A DNA stretch of 24,968 nucleotides, taken from NCBI GenBank assembly GCA_021806345.1, contig JAJZXP010000033.1, forward strand, positions 1 through 24,968, in the 5' to 3' direction. The notes below the pieces were generated by a model. It worked only from the letters and a program-made list of their open reading frames with translations. It was not told the DNA's origin and did no database searches. Positions within the stretch are counted from its first letter, which is position 1; each line of letters begins with the position of its first letter. This document shows positions 9,095 through 16,518 of the stretch, piece after piece. The position numbers and the translations under genes are program-made. The stretch is from Thermoplasmata archaeon (GTDB lineage: Archaea; Thermoplasmatota; Thermoplasmata; Thermoplasmatales; Thermoplasmataceae).

Positions 9095-9914
9095 CTCTCA
9101 TTATGAATAGGTCGTCGAGAGTTATCTTCTTTACAGTAAAGCCCTCTCTGACATAGTAGTCGGAGTTTTCAATATCATCATATTTCACGAAAAGTCCGCC
9201 AATTTTAAACGAATCGTTCAGATCCTTATTTGATTCCACTCTAATTTTCCCTTTAAATCTTGCAAGCAGCTGTTTCACCGTTCCTCGGTCTATTATTCTC
9301 CCATTATCCTGAAGGTAAACCTTTTCCGAGAGGTTCTCGGCCTCTTCCATGTAATGAGTCGTGAGTACTATGTTACCTTGGAGTTTCTTTATTGCGGACC
9401 ATACCTGGAGCCTTGACAGTGGATCCAATCCTGTAGTTGGCTCATCAAGAAAAACAAGATCTGCGTTGGAGGCCAGTGCCAGAGCTACAAACATCTTTCT
9501 TTTCATCCCACCACTTAGGGTATCTGATGGTTTATTCCTAACATCCCATAAGCCAACGACCTCCAGGGCTTCCAGTGCAGATTTCTTTGCATCGGATATG
9601 CTAAATCGCCTGCCTAAAAGGTACATGTTAACCTGTTCGTAAGGGGACAGGATACCAAGTGGGGATGCTTCCTGTGGTATGCTCGCAAGGACTTTCCTCA
9701 ATTTGTGTGCATCTTTAACAATATCAAGTCCATTTATCAAAGCCGAACCTGATGTAGGATAGAGTTGAGTCGACAGCATTCTTAAAAGTGTTGTCTTTCC
9801 TGCGCCGTTTCTTCCAATCAAAGTGCAAACTCGTTTGTCAATAACTTCCGATATGTCGTCCACTGCGGTTTTTCCACCCTTATAAACCTTTTTTAAATGG
9901 TTGATTTCGATCAT
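9075..9914 (-). CDS. ABC transporter ATP-binding protein (DrrA/CcmA-type exporter ATPase)
   Basis: This 279-residue nucleotide-binding subunit has Walker A GRNGAGKTT (34-42), the signature LSGGMKRK, Walker B LVFLDEPTTGLD and the H-loop LTTHYMEEAE. The GMKRK form of the signature and the YMEEAE sequence after the H-loop are typical of ATPases paired with ABC-2 permeases. The last 70 or so residues are a separate C-terminal region, as in DrrA-type proteins. It starts at ATG 9914, preceded by AAGGT, 8 nt after the upstream two-TM protein gene, and overlaps the permease gene downstream. It energises export by that permease; the cargo is not evident. Confidence 0.92.
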   Translation of the reverse strand: MIEINHLKKVYKGGKTAVDDISEVIDKRVCTLIGRNGAGKTTLLRMLSTQLYPTSGSALINGLDIVKDAHKLRKVLASIPQEASPLGILSPYEQVNMYLLGRRFSISDAKKSALEALEVVGLWDVRNKPSDTLSGGMKRKMFVALALASNADLVFLDEPTTGLDPLSRLQVWSAIKKLQGNIVLTTHYMEEAENLSEKVYLQDNGRIIDRGTVKQLLARFKGKIRVESNKDLNDSFKIGGLFVKYDDIENSDYYVREGFTVKKITLDDLFIMRGVDLES

Positions 9915-9922
9915 ATAATACC

Positions 9923-10441
9923 TTAAACTCCATTTTCATTGTCCAAACTTGGAGGTTTCTTTGATCTCATTACCATTCCAACTACCAGTATGATAAATGA
10001 AACCCCTATTACCAATAGACCTATCAGAAGTATTACTCCCAAATCCGTAAATGTTCCAAAGTTACTCGTGAATGAATAAGCGGTTCCGCTCTGGGGTCTT
10101 GTTATTGAAACAAGATAATAAGAACCCTTTCCTTCCAGAAATTCCGTTGAATACCCAAAACTATTATTTCCTATTCCAGGAAGCGAATATTGCTTGATAT
10201 TCGAGGAGTTCACCAAACTGAGATCACTTGACTTGATCAAATAAAATGTCGCATTTCCTTCCAGGCCTATAAACCCGTCATTGGCCGTTATGTTCATTTC
10301 TCTGGAGTCATACATTGAATTCTTTATTGTAAATGTGTGACTTACAGTAAGATAGTCAGAAGTTAAACTTATTCCTGCAACCACCATAACTATCCCAAGG
10401 ATAATTAAAATGAGTCCTGCTCTTACAAAAGGCTTTCTCAT
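9923..10441 (-). CDS. Two-TM membrane protein with extracytoplasmic domain, unknown function (ABC-2 operon)
   Basis: I do not recognise a family. From ATG 10441 it has 172 residues: a short basic N-terminus, TM1 at about 8-26 (LILIILGIVMVVAGISL), an Asn/Ser-rich outer domain of about 110 residues that looks beta-rich, TM2 at about 137-160, and a short basic and acidic cytoplasmic tail. The frame stays open to ATG 10552, adding 37 residues, but that stretch looks non-coding and would touch the start of the divergent gene, so I chose the internal Met directly before the basic/TM segment. It is first in line, 8 nt before the ABC ATPase and permease, so it may be an accessory or sensor subunit of that exporter; this is inference from position. 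Confidence 0.7.
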   Translation of the reverse strand: MRKPFVRAGLILIILGIVMVVAGISLTSDYLTVSHTFTIKNSMYDSREMNITANDGFIGLEGNATFYLIKSSDLSLVNSSNIKQYSLPGIGNNSFGYSTEFLEGKGSYYLVSITRPQSGTAYSFTSNFGTFTDLGVILLIGLLVIGVSFIILVVGMVMRSKKPPSLDNENGV

Positions 10442-10560
10442 AGGCTGAATATCTACATAAGTAAGAAGTAGATTAACTTGGTGACCGTTCTGACAAGCAT
10501 CCATAGGTCTACCCAGTAAACATTTAAGAAAGTGTCTGTAATATATTTTCATTGACAGGT

Positions 10561-11307
10561 GTGGGGTTTAACGTTGTTTCCAGTGGAAGCAAGGGAAACA
10601 GTACAGTGATATGGGACCAGGACGACGTGATCGTCATTGATTTTGGAATATCTGTTAAAAAATTCAACAAAAGAATGGAAGAATTAAATCTTAAGGAAAA
10701 AACAAAATCCATACTGATCACACACGAACATTCGGATCATAGCTCCGGTTTAGGGGCAGCGTCACGTCTTCTTGGAGCGGACATATACCTCAGGTACAAA
10801 ACAAAAATGGTTATGAAACTGGATAAAGCTTTCAACGTCGGGGAAGATCTGTTGATTGGTAATTTCTACATAAAGCCCCTTTCTGTTTCCCATGATGCAA
10901 TCGATCCGGTAGGTTATGTCATAGAAAGAAAGGGTGTGAAAATATCTCTTTTTTCAGATTTAGGATATTTTCCAATGGATTACTGTGACATAGTTTCTGG
11001 ATCTAATCTAATAGCCATGGAGGCGAACCACGATACAGAAATGCTAAGAACAGGATCATACCCAGAGATGCTGAAACGAAGAATAATGGGAAATCAGGGA
11101 CATATGTCAAACACACAGTGTGCCCAGGTTTTGGAAAATGTCAGTCAGAGATCATCAGGTCTCATACTACTGCACCTATCAGATGAAAATAATACGATAG
11201 AAACTGCGTATCAGACAGTAAGAGACCATCTGGATAATAGAAATATTGGATACAGGAGCATTGAATGCGCCAGACAGCTAGTTGGCTCCTCTGTTTATGA
11301 GGTATAA
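10561..11307 (+). CDS. Metallo-beta-lactamase fold hydrolase, WalJ/YycJ-like
   Basis: The binuclear metal site of the fold is complete: HEHSDH (H55, H57, D59, H60 counted from GTG 10561), H111 in VSHDAID, D133 in SDLGYF and a late His in LLHLSDENN. The ANHD...ML...YP..LK.RI pattern followed by GHMSN and HLSDENN is characteristic of the WalJ/YycJ (Vic) group, whose bacterial members are linked to cell-wall signalling and mutation control and show nuclease-like activity; the archaeal role is unknown. The product has 248 residues. TTG 10552 is in frame and could be the start, but GTG 10561 gives the family-typical beginning (GFNVVSSGSKGNS). It is first in a tight operon: the next gene begins 2 nt after its stop. 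Confidence 0.87.
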   Translation: MGFNVVSSGSKGNSTVIWDQDDVIVIDFGISVKKFNKRMEELNLKEKTKSILITHEHSDHSSGLGAASRLLGADIYLRYKTKMVMKLDKAFNVGEDLLIGNFYIKPLSVSHDAIDPVGYVIERKGVKISLFSDLGYFPMDYCDIVSGSNLIAMEANHDTEMLRTGSYPEMLKRRIMGNQGHMSNTQCAQVLENVSQRSSGLILLHLSDENNTIETAYQTVRDHLDNRNIGYRSIECARQLVGSSVYEV

Positions 11308-11309
11308 TT

Positions 11310-12167
11310 ATGATGAGAATTGGTTTTATAGGTTTCGGGAGGATGGGTATTCCCATTTCAGAAAAAATAGAAAGATCGTTCGGCTTAGCTTCATGCTACA
11401 ACAGAACAAGGGAAAATATTCCCACGCATCTCAGGGAAAAAGCAAAGGAAAGTCCAGATGTGGTATTATCGACTTCAGACATTGTTTTTATGATTGTAAC
11501 AGACTCCACGGCATCCATGGAAATTTTGAGGAAAATAGGAAATAGTGGAAAAGGAAAAATTCTAATTGATATGTCCACAATTTCGTACGAGCAGTCTATC
11601 CAAAATCATCAGTATGCAGAAGAGTTAGGTCTCAATTATATGGATGCACCTGTCATAGGAAGCGTTCCCGCTGCGGTGAATGGTTCGCTCGCAATAGTCT
11701 GTGGAGGAAAGGTCGATACATTTGACATGATAAGGGCCATTCTCCAGAGTTTCACATCAAAGCAGATTTACTGTGGTAAAGGCGGAAATGGGATTGGAGT
11801 AAAATTAGTAAATAACATGGTTATGGGAATCAATATGCTGGCTGTAGCTGAAGGTCTCGCACTTTCGCGTGCCATAGGTTTAGATGATAGAACTACAACT
11901 GAAGCTCTTCAAAGTGGAGGAGCAGCTTCAAGAATTTTAGAACTTAAGAAAGAAAAGATGATCAAGGGAGATTTTTCAACGCAATTTTCTCTGGAACATC
12001 AGCTAAAGGATATAAAATATGCAGTAGAACTTCAGAGAAGCCTTAAGGTACCAGATTTTTTGACTTCAATGGCTGATAGCATATACCTGTTGGAAAATGA
12101 AGAGCATGGCAAGGATGACATGTGTTCTGTAATGGAATACTATAAGAAAAAGAGAATAAATGATTGA
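11310..12167 (+). CDS. NAD(P)-dependent beta-hydroxyacid dehydrogenase (3-hydroxyisobutyrate dehydrogenase / GLYR family)
   Basis: A 285-residue protein with an N-terminal Rossmann motif GFIGFGRMG (5-13), the substrate-binding block DAPVIGSVPAA, and catalytic K165 in GVKLVNNMVMG, followed by the all-helical C-terminal domain. R32 in NRTRE, just after beta-strand 2, is the pattern usually associated with NADP(H) preference. Candidate reactions are oxidation of 3-hydroxyisobutyrate or reduction of succinic semialdehyde or glyoxylate; the sequence alone does not choose. Two adjacent ATGs (11310 and 11313) follow GAGGT at 11299-11303. The 3' end overlaps the prepilin peptidase gene by 8 nt, indicating one transcript and coupled translation. 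Confidence 0.88.
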   Translation: MMRIGFIGFGRMGIPISEKIERSFGLASCYNRTRENIPTHLREKAKESPDVVLSTSDIVFMIVTDSTASMEILRKIGNSGKGKILIDMSTISYEQSIQNHQYAEELGLNYMDAPVIGSVPAAVNGSLAIVCGGKVDTFDMIRAILQSFTSKQIYCGKGGNGIGVKLVNNMVMGINMLAVAEGLALSRAIGLDDRTTTEALQSGGAASRILELKKEKMIKGDFSTQFSLEHQLKDIKYAVELQRSLKVPDFLTSMADSIYLLENEEHGKDDMCSVMEYYKKKRIND

Positions 12168-12873
12168 ACTTTTTAGCGAAATTGCCGAAGTAGTAGTCTT
12201 ACTTGTTTTGTTTTCAACACTCCTGATAGGTTCATATTCAGACATTAAAAAGAGGGAAGTGGACAGAATCTTATTCTTGCCACTAATGGTATTAGCACTC
12301 CTGGTAAATGTACTTCTGTTTAAGTTATACGCAATATCTTTGTTCTCTTCTGTACTGTTTCTATGTCTTTTCTTTTCATACAATACAAAACTTTATGCAT
12401 TGATAACTGCGTCAACCATAGTCCTGGGGTTGGTTGCAATATTCATCTTTGAGCCATCCCAAATGATTACTTGGTCTCTGGAGTCACTATTTTCCCTGCT
12501 TGTTCTTGGTGAAATCCTGTTTGGCGTTGGGGATATCAAAGCGATAGTTTCGGTTATTTTTTCCACAATATTTTTGCCATTCAACCTTCTTAGAGATTCT
12601 GTTTTGATTCCCTTCTCCTTCGTCTTTACAATTAACCTTGGTCTAGTATCAGTTGCTGCAATGTTTTGGGGTTTTTACAGCCTGTATAAACTTTCTGGTA
12701 CTATAGGTATGAGAGCTTCAGCAGAAAATATTAAGGATATTAATCCGGTAATTTTCCACACTTTCGAATATAGAGAAAATAAATACATAAGATACAACAT
12801 ACCATTCATTGAATTCATTCTGTTCGCAACCATAATAACATTCATAGGTGTTAAATTCCAAGTCCCGTTTTAG
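12160..12873 (+). CDS. Archaeal type IV prepilin / preflagellin peptidase (A24 family, GxGD aspartic protease)
   Basis: This 237-residue polytopic protein carries the two catalytic aspartates of the A24 family: D28 in SDIKKREVD, after the first membrane segment, and D125 in the GxGD motif FGVGDIKAI. About seven hydrophobic segments are visible, with a short soluble loop near 180-212 and a final TM at about 214-232. By family it cleaves the short positively charged leader of archaeal pilins and archaellins at the membrane. No pilin, archaellin or assembly ATPase lies in the window, so its substrates are encoded elsewhere. It overlaps the dehydrogenase gene by 8 nt and ends 6 nt before hutI, an odd set of operon partners. 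Confidence 0.88.
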   Translation: MIELFSEIAEVVVLLVLFSTLLIGSYSDIKKREVDRILFLPLMVLALLVNVLLFKLYAISLFSSVLFLCLFFSYNTKLYALITASTIVLGLVAIFIFEPSQMITWSLESLFSLLVLGEILFGVGDIKAIVSVIFSTIFLPFNLLRDSVLIPFSFVFTINLGLVSVAAMFWGFYSLYKLSGTIGMRASAENIKDINPVIFHTFEYRENKYIRYNIPFIEFILFATIITFIGVKFQVPF

Positions 12874-12879
12874 ATTAAG

Positions 12880-14109
12880 ATGAAGCGAACCCTTGTCTTG
12901 AATCCTGTTCGTATTTTCAACCCTTTACCCTTAGACAGAATAATAAAAGACAGCCAGGACGAAATAGAAATTCTTGAAGACATGTCGGTTGTTATAGAAA
13001 ATGGAAAGATCAGAGAATTAATAAATTCAGGTCGCGCTGAAAGGGAAATGGGAGATTACAACATCATAGACTGTTCAGGAAAGGCCATACTCCCGGGATA
13101 TGTTGACAGTCACACTCACTTGGTGTACAGTGGAGACAGGTCAGAGGAATTTGAGATGCGTTCAAGAGGTGTTTCATATCTTGAACTTCTCCAGTCTGGC
13201 AACGGAATTCTCAGAACGCTTGAAAGCACGAGGAAAGCAAGTCTCTCTCAATTGGTGAATCAATCAATGAAACGATTGAAACGACATTTGGAAAATGGAA
13301 CTACAACTATGGAGATTAAGACTGGATACGGACTAGATTACAAAAACGAAAAGAAAATGTTAGACGCTATGTATAAACTGGAAAAATTAACCCGGGTAAA
13401 AATTGTCAAAACATTGCTTCCATTGCATGCCGTACCAAAAGACCAGGGGAGGAATGAATACCTAGAATTATGCCAAGATAGAATAATCCCAGATCTCTGG
13501 AAACGATCAGATTTTATAGATTCTTTCTGTGATAATGGGGCATTCACTGTGGAGGAGACAAGAAATTTTTTCAGGGAATGCATGAAATATGGCAGAAAGT
13601 TCCGGCTTCATGCAGATGAACTGGAAAATATCGGGGCATCTTTACTCACTGAAGAATTTCCAATAATCTCCATAGATCATCTCCTTCACTCAAAAATGAG
13701 GGATATAAAAAGGGCTTTTAAAAATGGTGCGATTCCGACCATACTCCCAGGTACTGCATTATCCCTAGGAGAAAATTATCCGCGGGTTGATGAATGGTTA
13801 AATGAGGGAATTCCTGTAGGTGTGGCATCTGATATTTCACCACTTTCTCCAGTCCCGGATATGAAGTTTCATGGATTTCTGGCAATAAAATACTGTGGAA
13901 TGACTCCCAAAGAGGCATTCAATGGCATGACCAGCATCTCGTCACACAGTCTTGATCTGGATAAAAAGAAAGGACAAATTGCAGCGGGATTTGATGCGGA
14001 TATATTAATAAGTGACGTGAAAGAGGTCAGAGACACGTTTTACAACTGGGCGAATACTGAATTTACAGTTATTTTGAACGGACAAGTTCACGATTTTAAA
14101 AAAACTTGA
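12880..14109 (+). CDS. hutI: Imidazolonepropionase
   Basis: A 409-residue amidohydrolase, close to the bacterial HutI length of about 420. Metal ligands fit the family: H78 and H80 in SHTHLVYSGDR, H244 in LHADEL with the catalytic E247 next to it, and D318 in SDISPLSP. The family-specific tract after HTH, the TTTMEIKTGYGL block and the late PGTALSL motif support imidazolonepropionase over other cyclic amidohydrolases. It hydrolyses 4-imidazolone-5-propanoate to N-formimidoyl-glutamate in histidine degradation. No hutH or hutU lies in the window. The start ATG 12880 is 6 nt after the peptidase stop, so it is probably the last gene of the four-gene operon; an inverted repeat follows it. Confidence 0.93.
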   Translation: MKRTLVLNPVRIFNPLPLDRIIKDSQDEIEILEDMSVVIENGKIRELINSGRAEREMGDYNIIDCSGKAILPGYVDSHTHLVYSGDRSEEFEMRSRGVSYLELLQSGNGILRTLESTRKASLSQLVNQSMKRLKRHLENGTTTMEIKTGYGLDYKNEKKMLDAMYKLEKLTRVKIVKTLLPLHAVPKDQGRNEYLELCQDRIIPDLWKRSDFIDSFCDNGAFTVEETRNFFRECMKYGRKFRLHADELENIGASLLTEEFPIISIDHLLHSKMRDIKRAFKNGAIPTILPGTALSLGENYPRVDEWLNEGIPVGVASDISPLSPVPDMKFHGFLAIKYCGMTPKEAFNGMTSISSHSLDLDKKKGQIAAGFDADILISDVKEVRDTFYNWANTEFTVILNGQVHDFKKT

Positions 14110-14113
14110 GAAA

Positions 14114-14133
14114 ATCAATTAAGCCCAATTGAT
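14114..14133. promoter_or_regulatory. Inverted repeat between hutI and dph2
   Basis: A perfect 7-bp inverted repeat, ATCAATT and AATTGAT, is separated by AAGCCC. It begins 4 nt after the hutI stop and ends 11 nt before the TTG start of dph2. The stem is A/T-only, so it would be weak as an RNA hairpin. It could instead be a protein-binding site or chance in AT-rich DNA. Confidence 0.35.
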
Positions 14134-14144
14134 ATTATCCAGAG

Positions 14145-15155
14145 TTGGCATATCTTGACCCTGGAAAGGTCATAGCGAAGTTGAAGGAACTTAATGCAAG
14201 AAGAATTCTTTTGCAATTACCAGACGGTCTGAAACCAAGTGTTTTCAGATATTATAACGAACTGTCAAGGGATTTTGATGTTATAGTGAGTTCATCAGGT
14301 TTTTATGGTGCATGTGACACGGGAACAATGGACGAATGGAAAAATGTTGATGCTGTTGTTCAGCTGGGGCATACAGAGATTCCGAACGTCCCATATAGGA
14401 TTCCCGTTATTTTTGAGGAATATGTTCATGAAGATTACAGAGGATTTCATGATCTTGATCTTTCTGAACTGAGGAAGAAGAAGTACGGAAAGATAGGGGT
14501 AGCATATTCCATACAGTACAGGAAAGCCGCCCAGGAGTTAAAAGATTTTTTAATGGAAAACGGATTTGAAGTATCCATAGGAAAGCACGATGGAAGACTG
14601 AAGTATGATGGACAGTTATTGGGATGCAATTTTAGTCCACTTCATGAACTTGAGACATGGGCAGACTGCCACGTGGTAGTCTCAACAGGGGTTTTTCATT
14701 CCCTTGGAGCACAACTGGCTGTTGAGAAGGAAGTGTATGTCCTGGACATGAGTGAGCCCCAGAGGCTTAGATCAATGAAGGATGAAGCCGATAGACACAT
14801 AAGAAAAAGATTCATCAATATGTCTAGGGCTTTGGAAGCAAAGAAATTTGTTGTAGTTGTAGATACGAAAATAGGTCAATATAGGTTGAATCTCGCAAAA
14901 AAGATCATGAAAGACATTAAGGAGATGGGCAGAGAAGTTGTCCTCGCCTATTCCAATGAATCTTCACCAGCTGAATTTGAAAATATGATGGCGGATTGTA
15001 TAGTTTTCACAGGATGCCCAAGGGTTGCAACAGATGATTTCGACAGATATAAAAGTCCAATACTTACGGCTCAGGAATTTAACATGATATTCAAAAAGAA
15101 GGGAAATGGCAAATATATAATGGACGAGATAGTCAATGTAGATACTATGCCGTGA
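14145..15155 (+). CDS. dph2: 2-(3-amino-3-carboxypropyl)histidine synthase (diphthamide biosynthesis enzyme Dph2)
   Basis: This 336-residue protein has the three conserved cysteines that bind the non-classical radical SAM [4Fe-4S] cluster of archaeal Dph2: C57 in GFYGACDTG, C161 in LLGCNFSP and C291 in VFTGCPRVATDD, one per repeated domain. The N-terminal QLPDGLKP is also diagnostic. The homodimer transfers the aminocarboxypropyl group of SAM to the target histidine of elongation factor 2, the first step of diphthamide formation. The start is TTG 14145, because an in-frame TGA at 14130 excludes a longer form and no ATG is near. Its TGA overlaps the convergent methylthiotransferase gene by 11 nt. 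Confidence 0.94.
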   Translation: MAYLDPGKVIAKLKELNARRILLQLPDGLKPSVFRYYNELSRDFDVIVSSSGFYGACDTGTMDEWKNVDAVVQLGHTEIPNVPYRIPVIFEEYVHEDYRGFHDLDLSELRKKKYGKIGVAYSIQYRKAAQELKDFLMENGFEVSIGKHDGRLKYDGQLLGCNFSPLHELETWADCHVVVSTGVFHSLGAQLAVEKEVYVLDMSEPQRLRSMKDEADRHIRKRFINMSRALEAKKFVVVVDTKIGQYRLNLAKKIMKDIKEMGREVVLAYSNESSPAEFENMMADCIVFTGCPRVATDDFDRYKSPILTAQEFNMIFKKKGNGKYIMDEIVNVDTMP

Positions 15156-16365
15156 CAAGTGGTTTTCCTATCAGATAAGTTGGCCCAGTTTCCACGATTT
15201 CACATTGAATTTTTGTGAACTTCTCCATTTTTCCGGGAATTACAACCGGTCTGTATGCATCATCCCTTCCAACGCTTGTTTCCCTCCTCCCATCCTCTGT
15301 TATCATTATTTCCCTAACAGTTCCTATAAGCTTCTCATAATTTTCACTAATTATTTCCTTATGAATTCTTGAATATTCTGCACTCCATTTCTTTACATTG
15401 TTCGAAGGTAGTGTCTTTTTATTAAAATCCCTTGTAAACTGTCTGGGTGAAAATGTTGTTATATTCACAATATCAGGCCTGCTTTTATAAAGAAGATCAA
15501 CGGTACTCTGGAATGATTCCTCATCTGATCCTGGGTATCCCACAATTATGTCAGTTGAAAAAACACTATCCGGGAATTCCTCTTTAAATCTGTTATTAAT
15601 CATGTAATAAGAATCAACAGTGTATTCTCTGTTCATCAGTTGTAATATTCTGTCATCTCCATCTTGGACTGGGAGATGCATGAATTTGAAAACCTTTTCA
15701 GATCTGTAAGAGTCAATCAAACCATCAATAATTTTTTCTGTATTTTTTGGTTCCATCATTCCCACTCTCAACTTAAAATCTTCAGGAATACAGGTTAAAG
15801 TTTTAACAAGTTTATCTAAGGACGTCCCTATATCTAATCCATAGGCAGCTGTATCAAGGGAACTGATTCTGATTTCCCTAACTCCGCGATCCAGAATCAT
15901 ACTAACTTGATTTACTATCTTTTCTGGGTGTCTGGACAGGAGTTTTCCTCTTGCAACCCTCGATATGCAGAAGTTGCAATTCCCTGTACATCCTTGATTA
16001 ATGGGAATTCCATCAAGGATTGAAGTCTCCTTAATTTCTATATCGTCTATTTTCCCTCTGTATAAGTCTCTAAATTCTGAGGGCGTGATCAGATCAACGT
16101 TCTTCTCTTTGAGTACACCGGAAGAAGTTGGTGGAAGACATCCAATAACTTTTGTATTTCCAAAATTGGAAAGTTCCCCGATTCTCTGGATCATTTTCCT
16201 TTCAGTCTTTCCTATAACTACGCAGGTTCCAATTACTCTTATATCTGCTTCTTTTGGATCGCTTGTTATGGAGTCCCCTTCTTCCATGATACTGTTAATG
16301 TAAAGGCCCGTCTCAGATTTTTCCTGAGTGCAGCCGTACGCCTCAACATAAATCTTCCTTGGCAT
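15145..16365 (-). CDS. Archaeal MiaB-like tRNA (N6-threonylcarbamoyladenosine-A37) methylthiotransferase, CDKAL1/MtaB type
   Basis: A 406-residue radical SAM enzyme. The N-terminal methylthiotransferase domain has three cluster cysteines: C12 in EAYGCTQEKSE, C48 in GTCVV and C76 in VIGCLPP. The radical SAM cluster is C126, C130 and C133 in GCTGNCNFC. The DIIVGYPGSDEE motif follows in the TIM barrel, and the last 60 or so residues fit a TRAM RNA-binding domain. The archaeal/eukaryotic subgroup (e-MtaB, CDKAL1) converts t6A37 to ms2t6A37 in tRNAs reading ANN codons. The start ATG 16365 gives the typical MxRKIYVEAYGC beginning. It is convergent with dph2, 11-nt overlap. Confidence 0.93.
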   Translation of the reverse strand: MPRKIYVEAYGCTQEKSETGLYINSIMEEGDSITSDPKEADIRVIGTCVVIGKTERKMIQRIGELSNFGNTKVIGCLPPTSSGVLKEKNVDLITPSEFRDLYRGKIDDIEIKETSILDGIPINQGCTGNCNFCISRVARGKLLSRHPEKIVNQVSMILDRGVREIRISSLDTAAYGLDIGTSLDKLVKTLTCIPEDFKLRVGMMEPKNTEKIIDGLIDSYRSEKVFKFMHLPVQDGDDRILQLMNREYTVDSYYMINNRFKEEFPDSVFSTDIIVGYPGSDEESFQSTVDLLYKSRPDIVNITTFSPRQFTRDFNKKTLPSNNVKKWSAEYSRIHKEIISENYEKLIGTVREIMITEDGRRETSVGRDDAYRPVVIPGKMEKFTKIQCEIVETGPTYLIGKPLVTA

Positions 16366-16518
16366 TGCTCCATTGGAATTTTAAACCCAATGTTAAAACT
16401 TTTGACATTAATTGATGAAATAATGATATTGTGAAGCGGAAATCTTAACGGCTGAAATTCCCAGATCTATTTAATTTAAATTCGAATTAGATTAAAAAAG
16501 GGTTAATAATTAAATTTT
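16366..16518. other. Intergenic spacer with AT-rich palindrome and T-tract
   Basis: This 153-bp gap separates the 3' end of the amidohydrolase from the 5' end of the methylthiotransferase, both on the minus strand. Just past the amidohydrolase stop, the minus strand has a T6 run (16495-16500), a plausible U-rich archaeal terminator. Next to it is the palindrome AATTCGAATT (16479-16488), flanked by TTTAAT (16470-16475) and ATTAAA (16491-16496). TTTAAAAT around 16378-16386 could be a TATA element for the methylthiotransferase, but it is closer to the ATG than usual. No gene is seen. Confidence 0.4.

Noticed and set aside
10442..10552. N-terminal extension of the two-TM protein to ATG 10552
   Set aside because: The extra 37 residues look non-coding, would abut the divergent gene start, and the internal Met directly precedes the basic/TM signal.
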